From Acidipropionibacterium sp. (GTDB lineage: Bacteria; Actinomycetota; Actinomycetes; Propionibacteriales; Propionibacteriaceae): a stretch of DNA of 64,000 bases. Positions 1-7,789 of the stretch are shown here, piece after piece. The notes beneath the pieces are model-generated. The model had not been told where the DNA came from. It did not search any database and saw nothing but the letters and a program-made list of their open reading frames with translations. The position numbers were made by a program, and so were the translations under genes. Position 1 is the first letter of the stretch. Each line of letters begins with the position of its first letter. Location: assembly GCA_022647765.1 (NCBI GenBank), contig JALCLH010000003.1:248001-312000 (forward strand), read 5' to 3'.

Positions 1-179
1 GCGATTGATCTGGGGGTGAGGCGCGTGCTCATGCGTTCACGATATAGGCTGTCGCCACGGCTTGGCGCGCTGGCCGCGCTAGTCGACGTTCTTAGGCTGA
101 TACATCGCCGGGACGATCAGGACTTCGGTCGGCTTCGTGCCGGCCGATTTTTGGGCGGTCGTGTCTCAGGGAGGGCCAA
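1..179. other. Left edge, no gene seen
   Basis: I see no reading frame with recognisable protein similarity in these first bases. The part just before 180 carries a purine-rich ribosome-binding stretch (GGGAGGG) for the DUF3618 gene. A promoter is probably in this stretch, but I cannot place one with confidence. Confidence 0.4.
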
Positions 180-626
180 ATGGCTGACAGCGGACAGCAG
201 AGCAAGGCGAAGGACACCCGTTCCGTCGATGAGATCAGGCGGGACATCTCCATCACGCGGACGAGGACGTCGGCCACATTGGAGGGGCTCGCCGAGTCCT
301 ACCATCCGGCTGCCATCAAGAACCGGGTCGTCGAGGGGGCGAAGACCACCGCCCAGGAGAAGTTCGAGGAGTTCCGCGACAAGGCATACGCCCAGGTCAA
401 GGACGAGGCCGGCTGGCGGATCGACCGGCTGAAGCAGATCGGAATCGTCGGTGCTGCGGGATTCACCGGACTGCTGGTGCTGCGCGCCGTGGTGGGCAGG
501 CTGACCGGGGCGACTGCTCGCAAGAAGTTTCGCAAGGCTGAGATCGACGCCGCGAAGACCGCCAAGAAGACTGCGAAGAAGCAGGCGAAGGCCGCCAAGA
601 AGCAGGCCAAGCACGCGTCGAAGTGA
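180..626 (+). CDS. DUF3618 domain membrane-associated protein
   Basis: A 148-residue protein. Residues 15-45 (SVDEIRRDISITRTRTSATL) match the DUF3618 family of actinobacterial proteins, which start with an EIRxDIxxTRxRLxxTL helix. A single hydrophobic segment lies at about residues 89-105. The tail from about residue 115 is almost entirely Lys and Ala (KKTAKKQAKAAKKQ), a histone-like basic stretch that could bind nucleic acid or acidic polymers. Function is unknown for the family. GGGAGGG lies just upstream of the ATG. The gene stands alone and ends before a strong bidirectional terminator at 701-741. Confidence 0.85.
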   Translation: MADSGQQSKAKDTRSVDEIRRDISITRTRTSATLEGLAESYHPAAIKNRVVEGAKTTAQEKFEEFRDKAYAQVKDEAGWRIDRLKQIGIVGAAGFTGLLVLRAVVGRLTGATARKKFRKAEIDAAKTAKKTAKKQAKAAKKQAKHASK

Positions 627-700
627 CTCTCCTCCAGGAGGCGGATCGGGGAGACCCATCTCGTCAGACTGGGGTGAGACGCCGAGCGATGCTCGGGCAG

Positions 701-741
701 AGCGCGAGGGCCGCAGCCGATCAGGCTGCGGCCCTCGCGCT
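701..741. terminator. Bidirectional hairpin terminator
   Basis: Perfect 18-bp arms (agcgcgagggccgcagcc, 701-718; its complement, 724-741) around a 5-base loop. It lies between the 3' ends of the DUF3618 gene and hxlA, so it can serve both convergent genes. There is no long T tract, as is usual in actinobacteria. Confidence 0.75.
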
Positions 742-754
742 GTCAGGCTGAGAA

Positions 755-1378
755 TCAGTGAATGTTCGCCCGGATCGTGGCGGCCGCTGCGGCGACGTCC
801 GGGGCGCTGTAGATCGCGCTTCCGGCAACGGCCACCTGGGCTCCTGCCTGCTGGACGGCCTCGACGGAGTCCGGGCCGACGCCACCGGCGACGGAGAACG
901 GAACTCCAGAGGCAGCGCCTGCGGTGAGGAGGGTGTCGAGGCTGTAGCCGTCTTCGGCCTGCTCGTCGAGCCCGGCGTGCATCTCGACGAAGACTGCGCC
1001 GAGGGCGACGGCCTGGCGAGCCCGCTCGGCCTTGTCGGAGACGCCGATCAGGTCGACGACCACGCCCTTGCCGTGCTTGTGGGCGGCGGCGACTGCTCCG
1101 GCGATCGTGCTGTCGCCCGCCGCACCGAGCACGGTGACCAGGTCCGCTCCTGCGGCGAAGGCGATGTCCGCCTCCAGCTCGCCGGCGTCCATCGTCTTCA
1201 GGTCGGCGAAGACGGTCTTGTCGGGGTGGGCCGCCTTGACGGCGGTGATCACCGAGAGGCCCTCGCTCTTGACCAGGGGAGTGCCGAGTTCCAGGATGTC
1301 CACGTACGGGGCCGCCTTGTCGGCCAGCTCCAGGGCGGATTCGGTCTTCAGGGTGTCCATGGCGAACTGAAGTTTCAT
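755..1378 (-). CDS. hxlA: 3-hexulose-6-phosphate synthase
   Basis: A 207-residue TIM-barrel protein of the orotidine-5'-phosphate decarboxylase/HUMPS superfamily. It condenses formaldehyde with ribulose 5-phosphate to hexulose 6-phosphate, or runs in reverse to supply ribulose 5-phosphate. The family motif DLKTMD is at residues 59-64 (FADLKTMDAGELEAD), and the phosphate-binding AGGVGPDSV loop is near the C-terminus. The ATG at 1378 is chosen because homologues start with MKLQ-type sequence and AAGGAAG lies upstream; the longer frame would add 33 unrelated residues. It follows hxlB after 52 bp and completes the two-step ribulose-monophosphate route. KGPDC (ulaD-like) is a close relative, but the isomerase neighbour favours HPS. 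Confidence 0.9.
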   Translation of the reverse strand: MKLQFAMDTLKTESALELADKAAPYVDILELGTPLVKSEGLSVITAVKAAHPDKTVFADLKTMDAGELEADIAFAAGADLVTVLGAAGDSTIAGAVAAAHKHGKGVVVDLIGVSDKAERARQAVALGAVFVEMHAGLDEQAEDGYSLDTLLTAGAASGVPFSVAGGVGPDSVEAVQQAGAQVAVAGSAIYSAPDVAAAAATIRANIH

Positions 1379-1430
1379 GTCGATGCGTCTCTTCCTTGTG
1401 TTCTTGCGGTGGGTTGTACTTGGGGGAGGT

Positions 1431-2012
1431 TCATTCGAGATTGGTGTGGCGGGGCCAGAGCTCGTCGGCGCTGACACCGCTGCGCTTCCACAGAGTGTCG
1501 AAGAGGGCGTCGCCGAGCAGGACGACGGCCTGTTCGAAGAGGCTTCCGGCGTACTGGCTCGTGTGCAGCTGCGACCGGTCGGTCTTCGTCGCGGCCGGAA
1601 CCACCAGGACGGCGTCGGCCAGCTGCGCGAGCCGGGAGCCGGGGGCCGTGGTGATCGCCAGTAGCCGCGCCCCGGCGGCTTTCGCCGTCTCGGCCGCGCG
1701 CACCACGCCGGGGGTGGCGCCGGATCCGCTGGCGGCGATCAGGAGATCGCCGCCGCTGATCGCCGGTGTCGTCGTCTCGCCGACGACGTGGACGTCCAGC
1801 CCCAGGTGCATGAGGCGCATGGCAGTCATGCGCAGCGCGAGCCCGGATCGTCCGGCGCCGTGGACGAAGACGCGGCGGGCCGCTTCTGTCAGCTCCACGG
1901 CGGCTTGGAGCCCGGCCGCCGCGTCCTGGGTCGAGAGGGCGGACGCCTCGTCGACCTCGCTGACGATCCGCATCAGCGATTCCTGGATGTTCGGTTCTTC
2001 CATGCCGGTCAC
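1431..2012 (-). CDS. hxlB: 6-phospho-3-hexuloisomerase (SIS domain)
   Basis: A 193-residue single SIS-domain sugar isomerase that converts hexulose 6-phosphate to fructose 6-phosphate. Visible family features are the HGAGRSGLALRMTAMRL loop at residues 51-67, the phosphate-binding SGSGATPGV at 95-103, and a C-terminal half ending in DALFDTLW with conserved SLFEQAVV. The frame opens with GTG at 2012, with an ATG three codons in (MEEPN) as an alternative start. It is transcribed with hxlA, and together they detoxify formaldehyde or interconvert hexose and pentose phosphates. The divergent gene at 2105 is the likely regulator, with only about 90 bp between the starts. Confidence 0.9.
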   Translation of the reverse strand: MTGMEEPNIQESLMRIVSEVDEASALSTQDAAAGLQAAVELTEAARRVFVHGAGRSGLALRMTAMRLMHLGLDVHVVGETTTPAISGGDLLIAASGSGATPGVVRAAETAKAAGARLLAITTAPGSRLAQLADAVLVVPAATKTDRSQLHTSQYAGSLFEQAVVLLGDALFDTLWKRSGVSADELWPRHTNLE

Positions 2013-2104
2013 GCTAGGAGGGATCGCAGGCCGTCGCCGCTCTCCGAAGGGCGGGCATCCCTGTCCGATCGGCCAGGGCTACTGCGTCAGGCTAGGGTGA
2101 GGAC

Positions 2105-2926
2105 GTGCATGAGCCACCGACGCCGGCGGAGCGGGCCCTGCTCCTGGCCAGCGATCGCGCATTGACCGAGCAGGCGGATCAGTACGCCGTCGCGCTCGAG
2201 TCGATCCTCGCGGTGCTGCGCTCCGCTCGGCTCTCGGACGCTGCTGCTCGGGTGGAGGCCACGGACATCGCCTCTGCCGCACTCATCCGGGCCCGTTCGG
2301 CGTACGAGCAGCACGAGAGCCTGTTCGAGCCCGTCGCGGAGGCCTTCTCCCGTCTCAAGGTCGAGCTGCGCCCGCTGATCCGCTCCGGGCAGCTGGACGT
2401 CCAGTTCGCCGAGCCTCCCACCAGCGGTCGAGCGCTCCCGGGGGCGGTCGCGCACGAGGCCCGCGCCATCGCCCGCACCGCGCTCCTTGCGCTCGTCGAC
2501 ACCGCAGAGGCCACCCGGGCCCGCATCGGGTGGGACTGCGACGGGCGCAACCTCCTGGTGGAGATCCGCGATGACGGCGCGGGGGCCGTGTCCGTGCACG
2601 ACGACGCCCTCAGCCCGATCTCGGAGCGGGTGGTGACGCTCGACGGCGCGCTGGACGTGGAGGCCATTCCGGGATGGGGGACCACACTGAGGATCGAGAT
2701 CCCGCTGGACCCGCCGTCCACTGCGCTGACGGTGGATGGCGCTGAGGAGCTGACCTCCCGCGAGAGGGATGTCCTGCGCCTGGTGGCGACCGGGATCCCG
2801 AACCGCCGTATCGGCGACCAGCTCGGGATCACGGTCAGCACCGTGAAGTACCACGTGGCGAACCTGCTGCGAAAGTACGGAGCCCGCACGCGCACCGAGC
2901 TCGCGACTATCGCCCGCTCAGCATAG
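2105..2926 (+). CDS. ATPase-like/LuxR-type HTH transcriptional regulator
   Basis: A 273-residue protein with a GTG start. Residues 25-95 form a helical region like a kinase dimerisation segment, but I see no HD phospho-acceptor. Residues 110-200 resemble a GHKL ATPase domain: a DDGAG box at 156-160 and GWGTT at 190-194, followed by a closing beta strand. Residues 215-270 are a LuxR/NarL HTH (LTSRERDVLRLVATG, then STVKYHVANLLRKYG). There is no receiver domain. It therefore looks like a one-component factor that may sense nucleotide or a ligand through a kinase-like fold. It sits divergently beside hxlBA and is inferred to control them. Confidence 0.8.
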   Translation: MHEPPTPAERALLLASDRALTEQADQYAVALESILAVLRSARLSDAAARVEATDIASAALIRARSAYEQHESLFEPVAEAFSRLKVELRPLIRSGQLDVQFAEPPTSGRALPGAVAHEARAIARTALLALVDTAEATRARIGWDCDGRNLLVEIRDDGAGAVSVHDDALSPISERVVTLDGALDVEAIPGWGTTLRIEIPLDPPSTALTVDGAEELTSRERDVLRLVATGIPNRRIGDQLGITVSTVKYHVANLLRKYGARTRTELATIARSA

Positions 2927-3044
2927 GGCGAGCTATTGAAGGCGCATCAGAATGGAGTCCGGCGCTCAAGAATGACGCGCCATTGCAGAATGGGAAGATG
3001 CACAGAATGGTGCATCGAAGCGCAGAAGAATCAATGCGTGCAGA

Positions 3045-3791
3045 TCAGCGCGCATACCGGGTGACGAAGGCCGACAGCAGTCGGTGGGAGTCCTCGACGC
3101 GGGCCCGGGCCACCTGGGAGATGAGTGAGTCCATCTCCGCGGGGTCGAAGTAGCCGTTGTTGCGATAGACGTGGATCCGTTCGGTGATGCCGGCGACATC
3201 CAGCTCGGGGTGGAACTGGGTGGCGTACTGATTGGCCTGCACCCGGAACATCTGCACCGGTGCCGTGGTGCCGGTGGCCAGCAGGACGGCGCCCTCGGGG
3301 AGCCGGTGGACCGACTCCTTGTGTCCGACGAAGGCGTCGAAGCTGTCCGGGACGCCGGAGGCCCGGACCAGCGGGTCGGCACGGCCGGCGTCGGTGAGGC
3401 TCACCGTGATGGCGCCGACCGGCTCGGGATAGGTGTGATCGATGAGCCCGCCCTGGTGGACGCCGAGCGTCCCGACCCCGTAGCAGGCGCCGAAGAACGG
3501 GAAGTCGGCCGCCACGATCCGGTCCAGCAGCCCGCTGAGCTCCCCCTCGGCGCGCAGCTGGACGGCGGACTTCTCCTCGTCGGGGTCGGAGGTGTTGTAG
3601 GGGCTGCCGCCCACGATCACCCCCGAGAGGTCGTCGAGATCGATCTCGGGCAGAGGCGCGCGGTCCAGCCGGGCGTAGACGACCTCCTCGGCCCGCAATC
3701 CGCAGTAGCGCAGCATGGCATCGAACTCGGTGCGGGCGGCGGCGTCCTCGGGGCGGGTGGAGATCAGCAGGAACGGTTTCACGGGGACCAT
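3045..3791 (-). CDS. Class I glutamine amidotransferase
   Basis: A 248-residue stand-alone amidotransferase of the GMP synthase-like GATase1 type. The nucleophile is Cys103 in FFGACYGVGTLG, and the partner residues are His194 and Glu196 in QFHPELD. GGSPYNTSDPDEE at 61-73 is the oxyanion strand region. Such proteins hydrolyse glutamine and either pass ammonia to an unidentified acceptor or hydrolyse gamma-glutamyl compounds. No synthetase partner lies next to it, so the substrate is unknown. The gene stands alone between the LuxR-type gene and the truncated Lrp fragment. Confidence 0.85.
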   Translation of the reverse strand: MVPVKPFLLISTRPEDAAARTEFDAMLRYCGLRAEEVVYARLDRAPLPEIDLDDLSGVIVGGSPYNTSDPDEEKSAVQLRAEGELSGLLDRIVAADFPFFGACYGVGTLGVHQGGLIDHTYPEPVGAITVSLTDAGRADPLVRASGVPDSFDAFVGHKESVHRLPEGAVLLATGTTAPVQMFRVQANQYATQFHPELDVAGITERIHVYRNNGYFDPAEMDSLISQVARARVEDSHRLLSAFVTRYAR

Positions 3792-3875
3792 TGTCGCCTG
3801 AGATGCAACTGTGGTGCGCCGATCGCCGCGAGGAAGGTCGCCGGACCGGCGCGGGGCCGGCGCCGGACCGGCCGG

Positions 3876-4118
3876 TCAGGTCGTCGCGGAGCTGAGCAGG
3901 ATACTGGTCTCGCTGTTGCGGACGCCGGGGATGCCGCGAATGAGGTTGAGCGCCTGATCGAATGCCGTCAGGCTCGCGCAGCTCATCTCGGCCACGATGT
4001 CCCAGCGACCATTCGTGGTGTGGATCGCCGCGATCTCCGGAATGCCGCCTTGCTCATTGAAACTGCACTCGGTCGATTCGTAGCCTGGTCTCGTCCTCAA
4101 CCGAGTGGGAGTTCTCAT
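3876..4118 (-). pseudogene. Truncated Lrp/AsnC-family regulator (C-terminal fragment)
   Basis: About 60 codons (roughly 4058 down to 3876) encode a clear C-terminal Lrp/AsnC ligand-binding segment: GGIPEIAAIHTTNGRWDIVA, then the closing GIPGVRNSETSILLSS. The N-terminal HTH and the first part of the RAM domain are missing. The frame instead runs backwards into the start of ornithine cyclodeaminase, where an in-frame ATG at 4118 would add 20 unrelated residues. A full Lrp regulator is commonly divergent from ornithine cyclodeaminase genes, so this looks like its remnant after a deletion that brought the two 5' regions together. A short expressed RAM-only protein is possible but less likely. Confidence 0.75.
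4057..4086 (+). promoter_or_regulatory. Candidate promoter of ornithine cyclodeaminase
   Basis: TTGAAA (4057-4062) and TAGCCT (4081-4086) are 18 bases apart and about 30 bases upstream of the ATG at 4117. A GGGAG ribosome-binding site follows. The elements fall inside or at the break point of the Lrp fragment. This is pattern matching only. Confidence 0.35.
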
Positions 4119-5154
4119 GGTGCGTTTCGTGGATGTGGCAAGCATGCAGCGGTGGGTTGCGCAGACCGGTATCGAGCGGATCGTGTCCGGTATGGCAGAG
4201 ATGATCGAGGCCGACTTCCGTCGGTGGGGCGAGTTCGACAAGCGGCCTCGTGTGGCCAGCCATTCACCGGCCGGCGTGATCGAGCTGATGCCGGCCAGCG
4301 ATGGCCGGGCGTACGCCTTCAAGTATGTCAACGGACACCCGGACAACCCGAGGCGCGGTCTGCAGACGGTCACCGGTTTCGGTGTGCTCGCCGATGTGGA
4401 CAGCGGGTACCCGCTGCTGCTGAGCGAGATGACGATCCTCACCTCGCTGCGCACCGCGGCGACCTCCGCGCTGGTCGCGCGGCGCCTGGCCCGTCCGGAC
4501 TCGCAGGTGATGGCGTTGATCGGCACGGGCAGCCAGTCGGAGTTCCAGGCGCTGGCCTTCCGTGCGCTGCTGGGGATCCGGACTCTGCGCATCTGGGACA
4601 CCGATCCCGCGGCGATGGACAAGTTCGAGCGGAACCTGGGATCGCTGGGGTTCGACGTCCACCGTGCCACCGGCGCGGCCGAAGCGGTCGAGGGCGCCGA
4701 CATCATCACCACCTGCACGGCCGACAAGGCGTATGCGACGGTCCTCACCGACGACATGGTGGTCCCCGGCGTGCATGTGAACGCCATGGGCGGGGATTGC
4801 CCGGGTAAGACGGAGCTGGAGTCGTCGATCCTGCAGCGCGCCAGCGTGTTCGTCGAGTACCCGGAGCAGACGCGCATCGAGGGCGAGATCCAGCAGCTTC
4901 CGGCCGACTTCCCGGTGACGGAGCTGTGGCGGGTCTTCCGCGGGGAGGCGGCGGGGCGCACCTCGCCCGACGAGATCACGGTGTTCGACTCCGTCGGGTT
5001 CGCGATCGAGGACTTCTCCGCGCTGCGCTACCTGGACTCCTGCGTGGCCGGTACGGAGTACGCGGCCGAGGTGAACCTGATCGTCGACCCGACCGACCCG
5101 AAGGACCTGTTCTCGCTCGTCTCCGCCGGAGCGCTCACGCTCGCGCTGAACTGA
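4117..5154 (+). CDS. ocd: Ornithine cyclodeaminase
   Basis: A 345-residue member of the ornithine cyclodeaminase/mu-crystallin family that converts L-ornithine to L-proline and ammonia with NAD as recycling cofactor. The substrate-binding Lys is in AFKYVNGHPDNP (about residue 69), the Rossmann loop is IGTGSQSEF (135-143), and an Asp-rich stretch VNAMGGDCPGKTEL follows. The ATG at 4117, preceded by GGGAG, is preferred over the GTG at 4105. The family also contains alanine dehydrogenases and other imine reductases, but length and N-terminal sequence (RFVDV, ADFRRW, RVASHSPAGVIELMP) fit the ornithine enzyme. It could supply L-proline to the proline reductase cluster at 45-52 kb. Confidence 0.88.
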   Translation: MVRFVDVASMQRWVAQTGIERIVSGMAEMIEADFRRWGEFDKRPRVASHSPAGVIELMPASDGRAYAFKYVNGHPDNPRRGLQTVTGFGVLADVDSGYPLLLSEMTILTSLRTAATSALVARRLARPDSQVMALIGTGSQSEFQALAFRALLGIRTLRIWDTDPAAMDKFERNLGSLGFDVHRATGAAEAVEGADIITTCTADKAYATVLTDDMVVPGVHVNAMGGDCPGKTELESSILQRASVFVEYPEQTRIEGEIQQLPADFPVTELWRVFRGEAAGRTSPDEITVFDSVGFAIEDFSALRYLDSCVAGTEYAAEVNLIVDPTDPKDLFSLVSAGALTLALN

Positions 5155-5185
5155 TGATCCGGGCCTTCGGCACCATCGGCTGACG

Positions 5186-6115
5186 TCAGCTTTGCGCTCC
5201 GGGCCGGCTCGGGGTCGGCGGCCGGCGCGCCGACCACACCTGGATGAACGTCACGGCGATCACCAGGAGCATGCCGACGGCCCCGTACAGGTTGAACGAC
5301 ACTCCCAGGAAGGCCACAGCCAGGGCTGTCGCCGACAGTGGTTCGATCGCTCCCAGCACGCTTGCGGTGGTCGGGGTGATGTATCGCAGGCTCTGCAAGT
5401 AGAACAGGAATGCCAGCATCGTGCCGAACACGATCACGAACACGACCTCCGCGACTCCCAGCGCATCGAGATGCACCTGCTCGCGCCAGGGCCGGTAGTA
5501 GGCCTCCGCGAGGACTCCGCCGATCAGCATCGCCCATCCCACGACGACCACGGCTCCGTACCTGCGCAGCAGTCCGCCGGGCAGCAATGTGTAGGCGGCG
5601 GCGCACACAGCTGTGATCAGCCCCCAGAAGACTGCCTGCGGGGGCACCGCCAGTGTGCCGAACCTGCCTTGGGTCACGATCAGCAGCGTGCCCGACACCG
5701 CCACGACCACCGATACCAGGTCCACCCGGCGCGGTGCTCGAAGGTGCCGGATCGCCAGGAACAGGATGACCATCACCGGTGAGAGATATTGCAGGATCGT
5801 CGCTACCGCCGCATTCCCGGTGCGGATGGCCATGAAGTACGACAGCTGGACGCCGAGCATCCCGAACACGCTGAATATGAGAAGACGGGCGACATCCTTC
5901 GGCGTGCGGAACACGGCCCGGATGTCGTGGCGAGAGGCCATGGCGAAGCCCAGCAGCAGTATCCCGGACGCCAGCAGCCGATGCGCGACCAGCCACCCCG
6001 TCGATATCCCTCCGGGTTTGAACAGATGCTGGGCGACCACCCCCGAGCTGCCCCACAGCAACGGGCTGACCACCGCCAGCGACAGCCCGAGCACACGCCT
6101 ATCGCTCATCGTCAT
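5186..6115 (-). CDS. EamA/DMT-family transporter
   Basis: A 309-residue membrane protein with ten predicted hydrophobic segments in two EamA repeats. It opens with LSLAVVSPLLWGSSGVVAQH, has a first-repeat AIRTGNAAVATILQYLSPV motif and a second-repeat SLRYITPTTASVLGAIEPL motif. These are the conserved loops of RhaT/YdcZ-type drug/metabolite transporters. Such proteins usually export amino acids or metabolites. Being convergent to ocd, it could export an ornithine- or proline-related compound, but nothing in the sequence shows this. Confidence 0.88.
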   Translation of the reverse strand: MTMSDRRVLGLSLAVVSPLLWGSSGVVAQHLFKPGGISTGWLVAHRLLASGILLLGFAMASRHDIRAVFRTPKDVARLLIFSVFGMLGVQLSYFMAIRTGNAAVATILQYLSPVMVILFLAIRHLRAPRRVDLVSVVVAVSGTLLIVTQGRFGTLAVPPQAVFWGLITAVCAAAYTLLPGGLLRRYGAVVVVGWAMLIGGVLAEAYYRPWREQVHLDALGVAEVVFVIVFGTMLAFLFYLQSLRYITPTTASVLGAIEPLSATALAVAFLGVSFNLYGAVGMLLVIAVTFIQVWSARRPPTPSRPGAQS

Positions 6116-6206
6116 TCACTCCGTGACACAACCGAACACGACTCTTCTCAAGCGAGATCGACGCCGGGACGAGAGAAGGCCCGTCCCGACGATACTCGGC
6201 GTGGGT

Positions 6207-7577
6207 TCAGGACGCCTGTGCGGTGTCCGAGGTTCGCCTCAGAACGCTGGTGACGAGGATGGCGGCGACGATGAAGACGCCCGATGCGCTCGCGACGGCA
6301 AGATGGAAGCCGGTCAGGAACGGCCCGGTGGCGATCATGGTGCCCAGGACCGCCACGCCGATGACGCTGCCGGTCTGGCGTGCCGCGTTGATGACGCCGC
6401 CTGCGAGCCCGGTGTACTGGGGCGGGGCCGCCATGACGGCCGCGGAGGTCACGGCGGGCATGGCGAATGCCATCCCGAATCCGCCGATGAAGGTCAGCAC
6501 GGCGAGCAGCGGGTAGGGCGTGCTCGCGGTGACGGTGGCGAGGCTGGCGAACCCGGCCGCGCCGACGAGCAGGCCGATCAGCGTGGTGGGGAACGGGCCG
6601 ATCCTCGCGGCGGTGCGCCCGCCGAGCGGGGACGCGATCACGCCGCTGCACGTCTGCGGGGCCAGGGCGAGGCCGGCGAGCCACGGCGCAAGCCCAAGGT
6701 AGTGCTGGAAGAACAGGGAGAGGACGAACAGCTGGCCGAAGAAGCTGATGTTCAAAGCCAGCCCGACGATGCTGGCCACGGTGAACCGCGGGTCCCGGAA
6801 GATGCCCATGGGCAGCATCGGATGCCTTGAGCGCCGTTCGGCCAGCGCGAAGCCGCTGAGGATGAGCAGGCCGCACACGGCCGCGATGATCGCGCCGGGC
6901 GCCCAGCGGGTGTCGCCGCCCGAGATGATCCCGTAGGTCAGGACTGCCAGGCCCAGCACGCTCAGGAGCTGGCCGGGCAGGTCGATGCCATGCTCCGTGC
7001 GGGATCGGGATGCCGTGGTGGCGGGCAGGCCTTTCCAGGTCAGCCAGAGCGTGGCGGCGACGATGGGAAGGTTGACCCAGAACACGGCGCGCCATCCGAT
7101 CCAGGAGATCAGCGCCCCGCCCAGTACCGGCCCCACGGTGGCGGCCACCGCTCCGGTCCCGCCCCACAGGCCGATGGCGCGGGAGCGCTCGCGCGGATCG
7201 TGGTAGATGCTGGAGAGCAGGGCCAGCGAGCCGGGCACGATCGCGGCGGCGCCGATGCCCTGCACCGCGCGCGCGGCGATCAGGACAGCCCCGTTCGGCG
7301 CGAGCGCGCACACGGCGGACAGTGCGCCGAACAGCGCAAGCCCGGCAATGTAGACGCGGCGCGCGCCGAGCCGGTCGCAGGCGGTCCCGGCCGTCAGGAG
7401 CAGGACGGCGAACACGAGCGTGTAGGCGTCCACGACCCATTGCAGGACCGGGACGGGGGCGTGCAAGTCCGATCCCATCGCGGACAGGGCCACGTTCACG
7501 ATGGTGGTGTCGAGCATGACGATGAAGAAGCCCAGCAGCACGGCGGCAAGCGCGGCAGGATGGCGAGACGACGTCAA
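6207..7577 (-). CDS. MFS drug exporter, DHA2 (14-TM) family
   Basis: A 456-residue permease with about 14 hydrophobic segments. The EmrB/QacA signature MLDTTIVNVAL is at residues 21-31, WVVDAYTLVFAVLLLTAG follows in segment 2, and the DRLGARRVY loop comes next. It probably exports toxic organic compounds by proton antiport. Translation appears to start at a TTG (7577) because GGAGGCGA lies just upstream. A divergent ArsR-type regulator begins at 7790, and the intergenic space holds two inverted repeats. Confidence 0.88.
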   Translation of the reverse strand: MTSSRHPAALAAVLLGFFIVMLDTTIVNVALSAMGSDLHAPVPVLQWVVDAYTLVFAVLLLTAGTACDRLGARRVYIAGLALFGALSAVCALAPNGAVLIAARAVQGIGAAAIVPGSLALLSSIYHDPRERSRAIGLWGGTGAVAATVGPVLGGALISWIGWRAVFWVNLPIVAATLWLTWKGLPATTASRSRTEHGIDLPGQLLSVLGLAVLTYGIISGGDTRWAPGAIIAAVCGLLILSGFALAERRSRHPMLPMGIFRDPRFTVASIVGLALNISFFGQLFVLSLFFQHYLGLAPWLAGLALAPQTCSGVIASPLGGRTAARIGPFPTTLIGLLVGAAGFASLATVTASTPYPLLAVLTFIGGFGMAFAMPAVTSAAVMAAPPQYTGLAGGVINAARQTGSVIGVAVLGTMIATGPFLTGFHLAVASASGVFIVAAILVTSVLRRTSDTAQAS

Positions 7578-7693
7578 TTCTGCTCGCCTCCGGATCGGGC
7601 AATTGTGATTGTTTCATGTCCGGTCTTCTTGCGAGGGAACATGCTGTCGTATCGGCCGCGATATCGGAGTCGGTGTTCTGTCATTGTCGCTTC

Positions 7694-7767
7694 CTTTCAT
7701 GCGAATGGGGCGGCAAGGCCGTCCGCATGAAAGTCTCCCGCCATGACTGTTCGGTGCCGGCCGAACA
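7694..7767. promoter_or_regulatory. Two inverted repeats between MFS exporter and its regulator
   Basis: The first repeat has arms CTTTCATGCG (7694-7703) and CGCATGAAAG (7724-7733). The second has arms TGTTCGG (7748-7754) and CCGAACA (7761-7767). Both are exact. They lie in the 212-bp spacer between divergent genes and are candidate operators for the winged-helix regulator. Confidence 0.5.
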
Positions 7768-7789
7768 ATCGCGGAGCGATAATGGGCGC

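Noticed and set aside
755..1474. Long plus-strand frame opposite hxlA
   Set aside because: It mirrors the codon pattern of hxlA and has no recognisable protein features. The same holds for the long frames opposite dnaE2, murT, GH31 and the prd genes.
3171..4808. 545-residue plus-strand frame
   Set aside because: It is antisense to the amidotransferase and then out of frame over ocd; no family features.
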